64,000 nt of DNA, from contig MKVW01000007.1 of the NCBI GenBank assembly GCA_001898965.1, positions 23,368-87,367 of the forward strand, given 5' to 3'. Source of the DNA: Rhizobiales bacterium 62-17. GTDB lineage: Bacteria > Pseudomonadota > Alphaproteobacteria > Rhizobiales > Beijerinckiaceae. The translations under genes and the position numbers were made by a program. This document shows positions 57,138 through 64,000 of this stretch, piece after piece (within the stretch, counting starts at the first letter, position 1; each line of letters opens with the position of its first letter). The notes beneath the pieces are model-generated. The model had not been told where the DNA came from. It saw only the letters and a list, made by a program, of their open reading frames with translations, and searched no databases.

Positions 57138-59507
57138 ATGTCTGTTTCCTCTCTTCCTGTTTCCCTTGCTGTCAGCACGCTCGGCGTGCCGCGGATTGGT
57201 CCGCGGCGCGAGCTGAAAGCCGCGCTCGAATCTTATTGGTCGGGCCAATCCGATGCGGTGGCGCTCGCCACCGTGGCGGCGGGTCTGCGCGCCGCCAATT
57301 GGGCGCGGCAGAAATCGCTGGGTATCACCAATATCCCGTCGAACGATTTCTCGCTCTACGATCACGTACTCGACATCAGCGTCATGGTCGGCGCCATTCC
57401 CGCCATTTACGGCTGGAGCGGCGGTCCGGTATCGCTCGACACCTATTTCGCCATGGCGCGCGGCACGCAAAAAGATATTCACACGGAAACTTGCGCGCAT
57501 GGCCATCATGGCGGCGAAGCGCAGGGCGTGCCGGCGCAGGCGATGATGAAATGGTTCGACACCAATTATCACTACATGGTGCCGGAATTTTCCAAGGATC
57601 AGCAATTCACCCTGGCCTCGACCAAGCCGGTCGACGACTATCGCGAAGCCAAGGCGCTCGGCTATGAAACGCGCCCTGTCCTGCTCGGCCCTGTCACCTA
57701 TCTGAAACTTGGAAAGAGCCAGGATCCGACGCTCGATCCGTTGTCGCTCCTGAACCGCCTGCTGCCCGTCTATGTGGACGTGTTGCGCCGGCTCGCCGCC
57801 AATGGCGCAGCCTGGGTGCAGATCGACGAGCCGTGCCTCGTCACCGATCTCGATGATGCCACCCGCGAGGCGTTGCGGCAGGCCTATGGCACCTTCGCGC
57901 ATGCCCTGCCCCATCTGAAGATCATGCTCGCCACCTATTTCGGCGGGCTTGGCGATGCGCTCGATCTGGCTCTGCAGTTGCCGGTGGCCGGCCTGCATCT
58001 CGATCTGGTGCGGGCGCCAGAACAGCTCGAGACCGCCCTCGCCAAAGCGCCGCAAGGCCTTGTGCTGTCGCTTGGCGTAATCGACGGGCGCAACATCTGG
58101 CGCGCCAATCTGCCGAAACTGCTCGATCGTCTTGAGCGCGCCGTCGCCCAACGCGGCACCGATCATATCCAGATCGCACCGTCGTGCTCGCTGCTGCATG
58201 TGCCGATCGATCTCGAACAGGAAAGCGATCTTGATGCCGATCTGAAATCGTGGCTAGCATTCTCGGTGCAGAAGATGGGCGAGCTCTCCGTGCTCGGCCG
58301 GGCTTTGGCGAGTGGACGCGCGGCGGTGGCCCAAGAGCTTGCCGCATCAGCGGCGGCGGCCGAGCGTCGCGCTACGTCGAAGAAAGTGCATGACGCGGCC
58401 GTCCAAAGCCGCGTCGCGGCAGTCGATGCCGCCATGCAACGGCGACCGAGCGACTTCGCGCGCCGCAAGGCCGTGCAGGACGCGCACCTCAACCTACCAT
58501 TGTTTCCGACGACGACCATCGGCTCTTTCCCGCAGACGGCCGATGTCCGCAAGGCCCGCTCGGCCCACGCCAAGGGATCGCTTGACGATGCGCAATACAC
58601 GCAATTCCTGCGCGCGGAGACGGAGCGAACCATCCGCTGGCAGGAAGAGATCGGCCTCGACGTGCTGGTGCATGGCGAATTCGAGCGCAACGACATGGTT
58701 CAATATTTCGGCGAACAGCTCGAAGGTTTCGCCTTCACGCGGCATGGCTGGGTGCAAAGCTATGGCTCGCGCTATGTGCGCCCGCCGATACTGTTCGGCG
58801 ACGTGTCGCGACCGAAAGCGATGACCGTCGACTGGTGGCTCTATGCGCAGTCGGTCACCGACAGACCGATGAAGGGCATGCTCACCGGCCCGGTGACAAT
58901 CCTCAACTGGTCGTTCGTGCGCGACGACGTTCCGCGCAGCACCGCCTGCCGGCAGATCGCGCTCGCCATTCGCGACGAAGTGCAGGATCTCGAAACAGCT
59001 GGTGCCAAGATGATCCAGATCGACGAAGCGGCACTGCGCGAGGGCTTACCGCTGCGCCAGGCGGATTGGCAGGCCTATCTCGACTGGGCGGTGGAAAGCT
59101 TCCGGCTCACATCGTCGGGTGTGGCCGAAGAAACGCAGATTCATACCCATATGTGCTATTCGGAATTCGGAGACATCATCGCCGCCATCGCGGCAATGGA
59201 TGCGGACGTCATCTCGATCGAGACATCGCGTTCGAAGATGGAACTGCTCGACGCCTTCCGGACCTATAAATATCCGAACGAAATCGGCTTGGGCGTCTAC
59301 GACATCCATTCGCCGCGTGTGCCCGACGCTGGCGAGATGGTGCAGCTCCTGGCGCTGGCGCGCGAGCAGCTCGCCGATCGGCAGCTCTGGGTCAATCCCG
59401 ATTGCGGTTTGAAGACGCGCAAATGGGACGAGGTACGCCCCGCCCTCGTCAACATGGTGGAAGCCGCGCGACGGCTGCGCGCCAACGTGACGCAAGCAGC
59501 GCAGTGA
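57138..59507 (+). CDS. metE: Cobalamin-independent methionine synthase
   Basis: A 789-residue zinc enzyme that transfers the methyl group of 5-methyltetrahydrofolate to homocysteine. Two halves are visible; zinc ligands are His and Cys in HTHMCYSEF, Glu in IETSRS and Cys in NPDCGLKTRKW. TTIGSFPQT and REGLPLRQADW mark the C-terminal barrel. Start 57138 is set after the riboswitch hairpin; a frame upstream is the riboswitch tail. Cobalamin control shows the organism also has a B12 route. Confidence 0.96.
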   Translation: MSVSSLPVSLAVSTLGVPRIGPRRELKAALESYWSGQSDAVALATVAAGLRAANWARQKSLGITNIPSNDFSLYDHVLDISVMVGAIPAIYGWSGGPVSLDTYFAMARGTQKDIHTETCAHGHHGGEAQGVPAQAMMKWFDTNYHYMVPEFSKDQQFTLASTKPVDDYREAKALGYETRPVLLGPVTYLKLGKSQDPTLDPLSLLNRLLPVYVDVLRRLAANGAAWVQIDEPCLVTDLDDATREALRQAYGTFAHALPHLKIMLATYFGGLGDALDLALQLPVAGLHLDLVRAPEQLETALAKAPQGLVLSLGVIDGRNIWRANLPKLLDRLERAVAQRGTDHIQIAPSCSLLHVPIDLEQESDLDADLKSWLAFSVQKMGELSVLGRALASGRAAVAQELAASAAAAERRATSKKVHDAAVQSRVAAVDAAMQRRPSDFARRKAVQDAHLNLPLFPTTTIGSFPQTADVRKARSAHAKGSLDDAQYTQFLRAETERTIRWQEEIGLDVLVHGEFERNDMVQYFGEQLEGFAFTRHGWVQSYGSRYVRPPILFGDVSRPKAMTVDWWLYAQSVTDRPMKGMLTGPVTILNWSFVRDDVPRSTACRQIALAIRDEVQDLETAGAKMIQIDEAALREGLPLRQADWQAYLDWAVESFRLTSSGVAEETQIHTHMCYSEFGDIIAAIAAMDADVISIETSRSKMELLDAFRTYKYPNEIGLGVYDIHSPRVPDAGEMVQLLALAREQLADRQLWVNPDCGLKTRKWDEVRPALVNMVEAARRLRANVTQAAQ

Positions 59508-59515
59508 ACGAAACC

Positions 59516-59540
59516 GCACCGAGCGCTTAGCGCTCGGTGC
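59516..59540. terminator. Bidirectional terminator between metE and the IclR gene
   Basis: GCACCGAGCGC / GCGCTCGGTGC, 11 bp perfect with loop TTA, in the 39-nt gap between convergent stops. The minus side continues GGTTTCGTTC. Confidence 0.7.
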
Positions 59541-59546
59541 ATTCGG

Positions 59547-60386
59547 CTACGGCTGCACCGACACCGATGCCTGCGCGCCCGGGCTAGACGATCGAGCCCG
59601 CACTGTTGACCCGAGTTGGGCCGAGATCGCGGCAGCGGCGCGTTGCAGCTTCTCCAGATGCAGGGCTGCGAACTCATCCTCATCCATCAGTTTCTTCGGC
59701 CAGATGATCGCCAGAGCGCCAACCGGCCGTTGCCCATTGTGAACGGCGACGGCAATCGCCCGCCGATCCAGTTTGCGCAATTGCGGCGCTTTGCGCGTGC
59801 CATAGCCGCTCTTGCGAACTTGCTCCAACATCGTTTTCAGCATTTTCGGCGTCACTCCGTAACGCTCGGCGGAGGCCAGTTCGTCATCTTGCACCAGCTT
59901 GACGATGTCGAGAACTTCGCTTTCCTTCAAGCAAGCGAGATAGGCTAATCCGCTCGCCGCCACGAAAATGTTCACCTCCACTTCGACATCGCCGCCCGTC
60001 GCATGGTTGAATGGACTGCGGCCATGGGTCGATTCGATGACGCGCATGCGGCCATTGACGAAGAAATGCAGATTGACCGGCCATTGCACGGCCTGGGTTA
60101 GATCCAGCATATGCGGACGCGCCACTTCGACGAGACGCGCGATGAGAACGCTGTCGCGCGGATTGACGGCCTGCAGCGTGGCGATATTGCTGCGATACAT
60201 GCCATCGGTGAGCCCGACGCGCACGAACCGGCGCTCCACCAAGGTGGCGAGCAAACGGCGCAGAGAACTCTTCGGCAATCGCGTGCCGAGATGAATCTGA
60301 TGCAGGCTGGACGGCCCTTCGGTCCCTAAGAATTCGAGAATATCGAGGCCACGATAAAGCGCTCGCACCTGTTCCGCCGCTGACAT
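59547..60386 (-). CDS. IclR-family regulator
   Basis: A 279-residue IclR regulator. The N-terminal winged helix is SLHQIHLGTRLPKSSLRRLLATL, and the effector domain includes HGRSPFNHATGGDVE and the C-terminal AVHNGQRPVGALAIIWP. Start 60386 (MSAAEQVRALYRG) has GGAGGG upstream. It is divergent from a Tat-exported hydrolase and sulfatase pair, its probable targets. Confidence 0.9.
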   Translation of the reverse strand: MSAAEQVRALYRGLDILEFLGTEGPSSLHQIHLGTRLPKSSLRRLLATLVERRFVRVGLTDGMYRSNIATLQAVNPRDSVLIARLVEVARPHMLDLTQAVQWPVNLHFFVNGRMRVIESTHGRSPFNHATGGDVEVEVNIFVAASGLAYLACLKESEVLDIVKLVQDDELASAERYGVTPKMLKTMLEQVRKSGYGTRKAPQLRKLDRRAIAVAVHNGQRPVGALAIIWPKKLMDEDEFAALHLEKLQRAAAAISAQLGSTVRARSSSPGAQASVSVQP

Positions 60387-60489
60387 CCCGTCCCTCCACG
60401 TGCCGCCTGGCGGCACGTTAGCGCATTTTGCCTTGCACGGACCAGGGCTCGAAGCGACCAGTGCGCAGACCATTTTCGGGGAGGATGTG

Positions 60490-61278
60490 GTGGCTCAGCT
60501 CTCAAGACGTCATTTCGGACTCGCGTCCGCCGGCATTCTTTCCGCCGGAGCGGCGCACGCGCAAACTCCGCCCCGTCCTTCCAAAACGTTCGTTCTCGTG
60601 CATGGCGCGTGGCATGGCGGCTGGTGCTGGAAACTGGTGCGCGACATCCTGACGGCACAGGGACACCACGTATTCACGCCGACACTCACGGGACTCGGCG
60701 AACGATCGCATCTTCTAAGCCGCGACATCACCTTGAAGACGCATATCGAGGATGTGATCAATGTCTTCGCCTTCGAGGATCTGAAGGAGGTCTGCCTCGT
60801 CGGGCATTCTTACGGCGGCTGGCCCGTCTCCGGCGCGATCGAGAAGGTTCTGCCGCACCTTTCCAGCATCGTCTATCTCGATGCCTTCATGCCGGAGAGC
60901 GGTCAGAAGGTGCTCGATTATCAGACACCGCAAGCCACGGCCGATTTCAACGCCGCTTGGGAGCGTGGTGAAGTCAGCCGCAGCGTACCAAAGGCGGCCT
61001 TCTTTCAAGTGAAAGCAGAACGACAGGCCTGGGTTGATGCCAAGATGACCCCGCAGCCATTGGGCGTCTCATTCATGCCGCTCGAACTCACTGGCGCCCG
61101 CGACAAAGTCGCCAAGAGAACCTACATCCGCGCCGCCTCGTTCAAGCAGCCGCATTTCGACGCCGGTTTGAAGAAGGCGAAAGATGCCGGTTGGAAGACC
61201 TATGAGCTGAATGTCGGCCACGACGTGATGGTCGATGCGCCAGAACAGCTCGCGGAAATTCTAATCGAGAATTCGTAG
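60490..61278 (+). CDS. Tat-exported alpha/beta hydrolase
   Basis: A 262-residue alpha/beta hydrolase. The Tat signal SRRHFGLASAGILSAG precedes TFVLVHGAWHGGWCWKLV; the nucleophile elbow is LVGHSYGGWP and the catalytic His is in NVGHDVMVD. Similar to hydroxynitrile lyase/esterase-type enzymes. No ATG is near; GTG at 60490 has GGGAGG upstream (60487 is an alternative). Same strand as the sulfatase with 46 nt between. Confidence 0.85.
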   Translation: MAQLSRRHFGLASAGILSAGAAHAQTPPRPSKTFVLVHGAWHGGWCWKLVRDILTAQGHHVFTPTLTGLGERSHLLSRDITLKTHIEDVINVFAFEDLKEVCLVGHSYGGWPVSGAIEKVLPHLSSIVYLDAFMPESGQKVLDYQTPQATADFNAAWERGEVSRSVPKAAFFQVKAERQAWVDAKMTPQPLGVSFMPLELTGARDKVAKRTYIRAASFKQPHFDAGLKKAKDAGWKTYELNVGHDVMVDAPEQLAEILIENS

Positions 61279-61295
61279 TCCGTCGTCAGTTCGAC

Positions 61296-61310
61296 GAACG
61301 GAATCCGTTC
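61296..61310. promoter_or_regulatory. Inverted repeat GAACGG-AAT-CCGTTC before the sulfatase
   Basis: A perfect 6-bp dyad ending at the AGGGAGG ribosome-binding site of the sulfatase. It may modulate translation or bind the IclR regulator. Confidence 0.35.
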
Positions 61311-61324
61311 AGGGAGGATAGAAT

Positions 61325-62752
61325 ATGACTGAATCCAAAATTTCGCGCCGCGATATTTTGAAAACCGGCGCCGCCGGCTCGCTGGCTCTGGCGGTGGAAG
61401 GCGGACGCGCTTCGGCGCAGGAGAACCGCCCGCCGAACATCATCTTCATTATGGCCGACGACATGGGCTATGCCGATCTCTCCTGCTATGGCCGCACCGA
61501 GTATCAGACGCCTAATATCGACAAGCTGGCGACAGGCGGCATGCGCTTTCTGCAAGCCTATGCCAATTCGGCGGTCTGTTCGGCGACGCGTACGGCCTTG
61601 ATCACCGGGCGCTATCAATATCGTTTACCGATCGGCCTCGAGGAACCGCTGCCGAGCCTCAGCGAGCGGCGCATCGGGCTGCCGCCAGATCATCCCACCC
61701 TGCCCTCGCTGTTGCGCAAAGCCGGTTATGGCACGACCTTGATCGGCAAATGGCATCTCGGCAAATTGCCGGACTTCGGCCCGTTGCAGAGCGGATACGA
61801 CCATTTCTATGGCTTTCGTGGCGGCGCGGTCGATTACTTCACCCACAAAAGCGCCGGCCCGGCGACCGATACCCATGACCTGTGGGAGGATGACGTCAAA
61901 GTAAACGAGGTTGGCTATCTGACCTCCCTGCTTGGCAAGCGCGCAACATCGGTCATCGATGCTTATGCGAAGGCGCAAAAGCCGTTCTTCCTCAGCCTGC
62001 ATTTCAATGCACCGCATTGGCCCTGGGAGGGCCCCGGCGACGAGGCCGAATCGAAGCGCATTCGTGCCCTCGCCCAATATGACGCCGGCTCGATGAAGAC
62101 CTATGCCGAGATGATGGTCGCGCTCGATGCCGAAGTCGGCCGTGTGCTCGCTGCGCTCGATGCCAACGGCATTGCCGACAACACTCTTGTCGTCTTCACC
62201 AGCGACAACGGCGGCGAGCGTTTCGCCAAGACCTGGCCCTTCTCAGGCCGCAAGACCGAGCTGCTGGAGGGAGGCTTGCGCATTCCCGCCGTCGTGCGCT
62301 GGCCGCGTGGCATCCCCGCTGGCAAGACCAGCGAACAGACCATTATGAGCATGGACTGGATGCCGACCTTCTTGGAACTTGCCAAGACCGCGCCCGATCC
62401 CAAGTATCCCATGGACGGGGTGAGCCTAGTGCAAACGCTCGCCGGCACCGCGCCCGTCACGCCGCGCAAGTTCTTCTGGCGTTATAAAAACCTGGAACAG
62501 GAGGCGATGCGCGACGGCGATTGGAAATATCTGAAGATCAAGAACAACACGTTCCTGTTCAACGTCGTCGAGGATCCGATGGAGCGCGCCAACCACAAGA
62601 TGCGCGATCCGGCAATGTTCGAGCGCATGGTAGCCGAATACAAAGCGTGGAACGACACCATGCTGCCGATCGATCCGAAATCGAACACGGCCGGCTTCAG
62701 CGGCGCGGCGATGGCCGATCACTTCGGCATCGAACCACCCAAGCCGCACTGA
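61325..62752 (+). CDS. Tat-exported sulfatase
   Basis: A 475-residue arylsulfatase-family enzyme. The Tat signal SRRDILKTGAAGSLAL is at the N-terminus. IIFIMADDMGYADLSCYG supplies the metal-binding Asp pair, and C85-SATR follows the CxAxR form of the formylglycine motif, with GRYQYR after it. TFTSDNGG-type VFTSDNGGE completes the metal site. Maturation needs a formylglycine-generating enzyme, not seen here. It releases sulfate from a sulfate ester in the periplasm. Confidence 0.9.
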   Translation: MTESKISRRDILKTGAAGSLALAVEGGRASAQENRPPNIIFIMADDMGYADLSCYGRTEYQTPNIDKLATGGMRFLQAYANSAVCSATRTALITGRYQYRLPIGLEEPLPSLSERRIGLPPDHPTLPSLLRKAGYGTTLIGKWHLGKLPDFGPLQSGYDHFYGFRGGAVDYFTHKSAGPATDTHDLWEDDVKVNEVGYLTSLLGKRATSVIDAYAKAQKPFFLSLHFNAPHWPWEGPGDEAESKRIRALAQYDAGSMKTYAEMMVALDAEVGRVLAALDANGIADNTLVVFTSDNGGERFAKTWPFSGRKTELLEGGLRIPAVVRWPRGIPAGKTSEQTIMSMDWMPTFLELAKTAPDPKYPMDGVSLVQTLAGTAPVTPRKFFWRYKNLEQEAMRDGDWKYLKIKNNTFLFNVVEDPMERANHKMRDPAMFERMVAEYKAWNDTMLPIDPKSNTAGFSGAAMADHFGIEPPKPH

Positions 62753-62759
62753 ATAAATC

Positions 62760-62786
62760 CGGGAGCGGCGAAAAGTGCCGCTCCCG
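62760..62786. terminator. Bidirectional terminator between sulfatase and isochorismatase-like gene
   Basis: CGGGAGCGGC / GCCGCTCCCG, 10 bp perfect with a 7-nt loop, in the 45-nt gap between convergent genes. Confidence 0.7.
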
Positions 62787-62797
62787 TACTCAAGGGA

Positions 62798-63403
62798 TCA
62801 AGCCGGGCCGAATTTCTGGACTTCGGCGAGATAAGGCTTGATGAGCTCTCTGGCCTTATCGGCGACCGGCGATTTCCAGTCGCGGAAGAGCTCAGTGACA
62901 AGCGCCAACGTTGTATTCGGCACAGCGCCAGCATGCGCCAAGCGTTCGATCGCCGTGCGGTGCGCAAGCTGCGAGAGGCCGCCGACGGCATCGACGATGT
63001 AGGTGACGTCATAGCCGTCCTTCAAGGCTTCGACGACCGGATAAGCCAAGCAGATTTCGGTGTAGAGAGCACCGATGACCAGTCGCTTGCGCCCGGTCTT
63101 TTCCACCGCGTTGCGAAATGGCCGATCCTCCCATGCGTTCATCGACGAGCGATCGATTATTTTGATGCCAGGCAGTTCGTCGAGAATCGACTGGCGCGTG
63201 GGATGATTGACTCCCATCTCGACGCCGACCGTCGACAGAATGATCGGAATGTCGAATGCTTTGGCGGCTTTGATCAAAAGTCGGACGTTGAGATCGATCA
63301 GTTCTGCCGGCGTTTCGGATCGCACGGTGTCGAACATTTCTTTCTGGTAGTCGATGAGAAGGAGAGCCGAATCCTCGTATTTGAAAACGCCAGTGCTGCT
63401 CAT
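62798..63403 (-). CDS. Isochorismatase-family (YcaC-like) hydrolase
   Basis: A 201-residue cysteine hydrolase. The catalytic Asp is in ALLLIDYQKEM and the Cys in GALYTEICLAYPV; Lys/turn region around DRPFRNAVEKTG. The family's TDVC is TEIC here. Start 63403 (MSSTGVFKYED) has GAAAATATG-type upstream sequence without a strong Shine-Dalgarno; a longer frame upstream is rejected. Substrate unknown. Confidence 0.85.
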   Translation of the reverse strand: MSSTGVFKYEDSALLLIDYQKEMFDTVRSETPAELIDLNVRLLIKAAKAFDIPIILSTVGVEMGVNHPTRQSILDELPGIKIIDRSSMNAWEDRPFRNAVEKTGRKRLVIGALYTEICLAYPVVEALKDGYDVTYIVDAVGGLSQLAHRTAIERLAHAGAVPNTTLALVTELFRDWKSPVADKARELIKPYLAEVQKFGPA

Positions 63404-63617
63404 ATTTTCTCCATGGGTCTGAGCGGCATGAATGGTCGGACACCCTTGGTCGAGGGTTAAAGATCGCGGTCGTGCGAAGGCATGGGCTATTGGGATTTGG
63501 TCGCCGACCGACATGGCTCAGCGCCTTCGTACGGCCCTTACTAGGAATTCCGCCGAATGGTTTGCTAGGTAGCGATCTTGCTTTTGAGTGTTCCAGAAAC
63601 AGGAACGCCAGAGTCTT

Positions 63618-63640
63618 TCACCGTTTCACTGAAACGGTGA
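63618..63640. repeat. Palindrome TCACCGTTTC-ACT-GAAACGGTGA
   Basis: A perfect 10-bp inverted repeat, 20 nt upstream of the second 45-nt palindromic repeat, in the 319-nt gap 63404-63722. The gap holds no gene I can support. Confidence 0.6.
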
Positions 63641-63660
63641 CTTCAGGCTCTTGTTCTGAG

Positions 63661-63705
63661 GCATTTTCTTCACGCGAACCGGTGCCCCCTTCTCTTGAAA
63701 ACGCT
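63661..63705. repeat. 45-nt palindromic intergenic repeat, copy 2
   Basis: GCATTTTC at one end and GAAAACGC at the other, sharing TTCTTCACGCGAACCGG and 38 of 45 positions with copy 1 at 13545-13589. Its left arm has one mismatch relative to copy 1. Confidence 0.75.
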
Positions 63706-63722
63706 CTCGCGATGAAACCGCC

Positions 63723-64000
63723 CTATCCCGCTCTCTCGCCCCCGAAAAACTCCTGCAGGATTTCGGTGAGAACTCTCAGCTTCCGTGAGGGGTGAGGCCC
63801 GGGCGGTCGTACAACGTAGATACCCCCTTCCGGCTGGGCGTAGCCCGTCAGCAATGGCACCAGTGCGCCAGAGGCGACGTATTCTTCGGTCAAGAAGTCC
63901 GGGAGTATCGCGATGCCGAGGCCAGCTACAGCGGCAGCCGTCAGTGCCGCGCCGTTATCGGCGGTGAAACGGCCACGGGGATGAATCACCACGGACTTGT
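63723..64000 (-). CDS. LysR-family regulator, C-terminal part (cut by window edge)
   Basis: The last 90 residues of a LysR effector domain: FTADNGAALTAAAVAGLGIAILPDFLTEEY and the C-terminal HPSRKLRVLTEILQEFF. The frame is open to the window edge; the DNA-binding part lies outside. LysR regulators commonly precede divergent target genes, but none is visible here. Confidence 0.85.
   Translation of the reverse strand, partial: KSVVIHPRGRFTADNGAALTAAAVAGLGIAILPDFLTEEYVASGALVPLLTGYAQPEGGIYVVRPPGPHPSRKLRVLTEILQEFFGGERAG

Noticed and set aside
1..64000. Prophage, transposase, integron or CRISPR array
   Set aside because: I found no integrase, transposase or phage structural gene and no regularly spaced repeat array; the two tRNA genes are not flanked by an integrase or a duplicated 3' end.

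Overview
The window is a GC-rich, gene-dense stretch of an alphaproteobacterial chromosome, most likely Hyphomicrobiales (Beijerinckiaceae/Nitrobacteraceae-like). The pointers are a RpoE-ChrR pair beside lipid-modifying enzymes, a NasT-NasS/NrtABD/NasA nitrate cluster, several LysR regulators and orphan periplasmic binding proteins, and two copies of a palindromic 45-nt intergenic repeat. I see no phage, insertion sequence, CRISPR array or replication origin.

Layout. 1-2226: formaldehyde detoxification (frmA, gfa) divergent from a truncated GlxA-type regulator, with a 21-bp-spaced direct repeat between them. 2236-8239: an ECF sigma factor RpoE and anti-sigma ChrR co-directional with a CFA-type methyltransferase and a DUF1295 membrane enzyme, divergent from a DUF2147 protein, a flavin amine oxidase and a DUF1365 protein. 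Three sites of identical form, TGATCC-N16-CGTA, precede rpoE, the DUF2147 gene and the oxidase, so this looks like one autoregulated membrane-lipid stress regulon. 8734-21703: assimilatory nitrate reduction (nasT, nasS, nrtA, nrtB, nrtD, a NAD(P)H/FAD protein, nirA, an Fe-S flavoprotein reductase, nasA). Its two transcription units carry sigma54-type -24/-12 elements, and nrtA is preceded by a two-hairpin ANTAR target overlapping an intrinsic terminator.

22298-33785: catabolic accessory genes. They comprise a CoA-transferase/MaoC/MaoC/citryl-CoA-lyase-like operon with a LysR regulator and a Bug-type binding protein, a YeeE/YedE pair with a lone SecD-like P1 domain, an orphan ABC binding protein, a TetR regulator beside a quinone reductase-like gene, and a maleate isomerase-like gene divergent from a LysR gene. 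33833-43867: membrane protein, luciferase-like monooxygenase plus hydrolase, kup, an NCS1 transporter, zwf, an MBL hydrolase and a RutA-like monooxygenase.

43992-54629: a winged-helix regulator, three tandem paralogous secreted His/Arg/Tyr-rich proteins, a sugE/gdx gene with a partial guanidine-II-like leader, and a kinase/divergent-enolase/2-hydroxyacid-dehydrogenase operon behind an unusually structured leader RNA. A small lipoprotein, a Tat-exported MBL enzyme, a LysR-MFS pair and a conserved hypothetical gene follow. 54738-64000: tRNA-Cys and tRNA-Asn, an ArsR-SRPBCC pair, a GCGPGW-type secreted protein, a cobalamin riboswitch in front of metE with a hairpin over the metE Shine-Dalgarno, an IclR regulator, a Tat-exported hydrolase and sulfatase, a YcaC-like hydrolase, and a LysR gene cut by the window end.

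The best candidates for something undescribed are the kinase-enolase-dehydrogenase module with its leader RNA, the tandem secreted basic proteins, and the lipid-modification regulon with its three matching promoters. All functional calls come from reading motifs; no database search was run.
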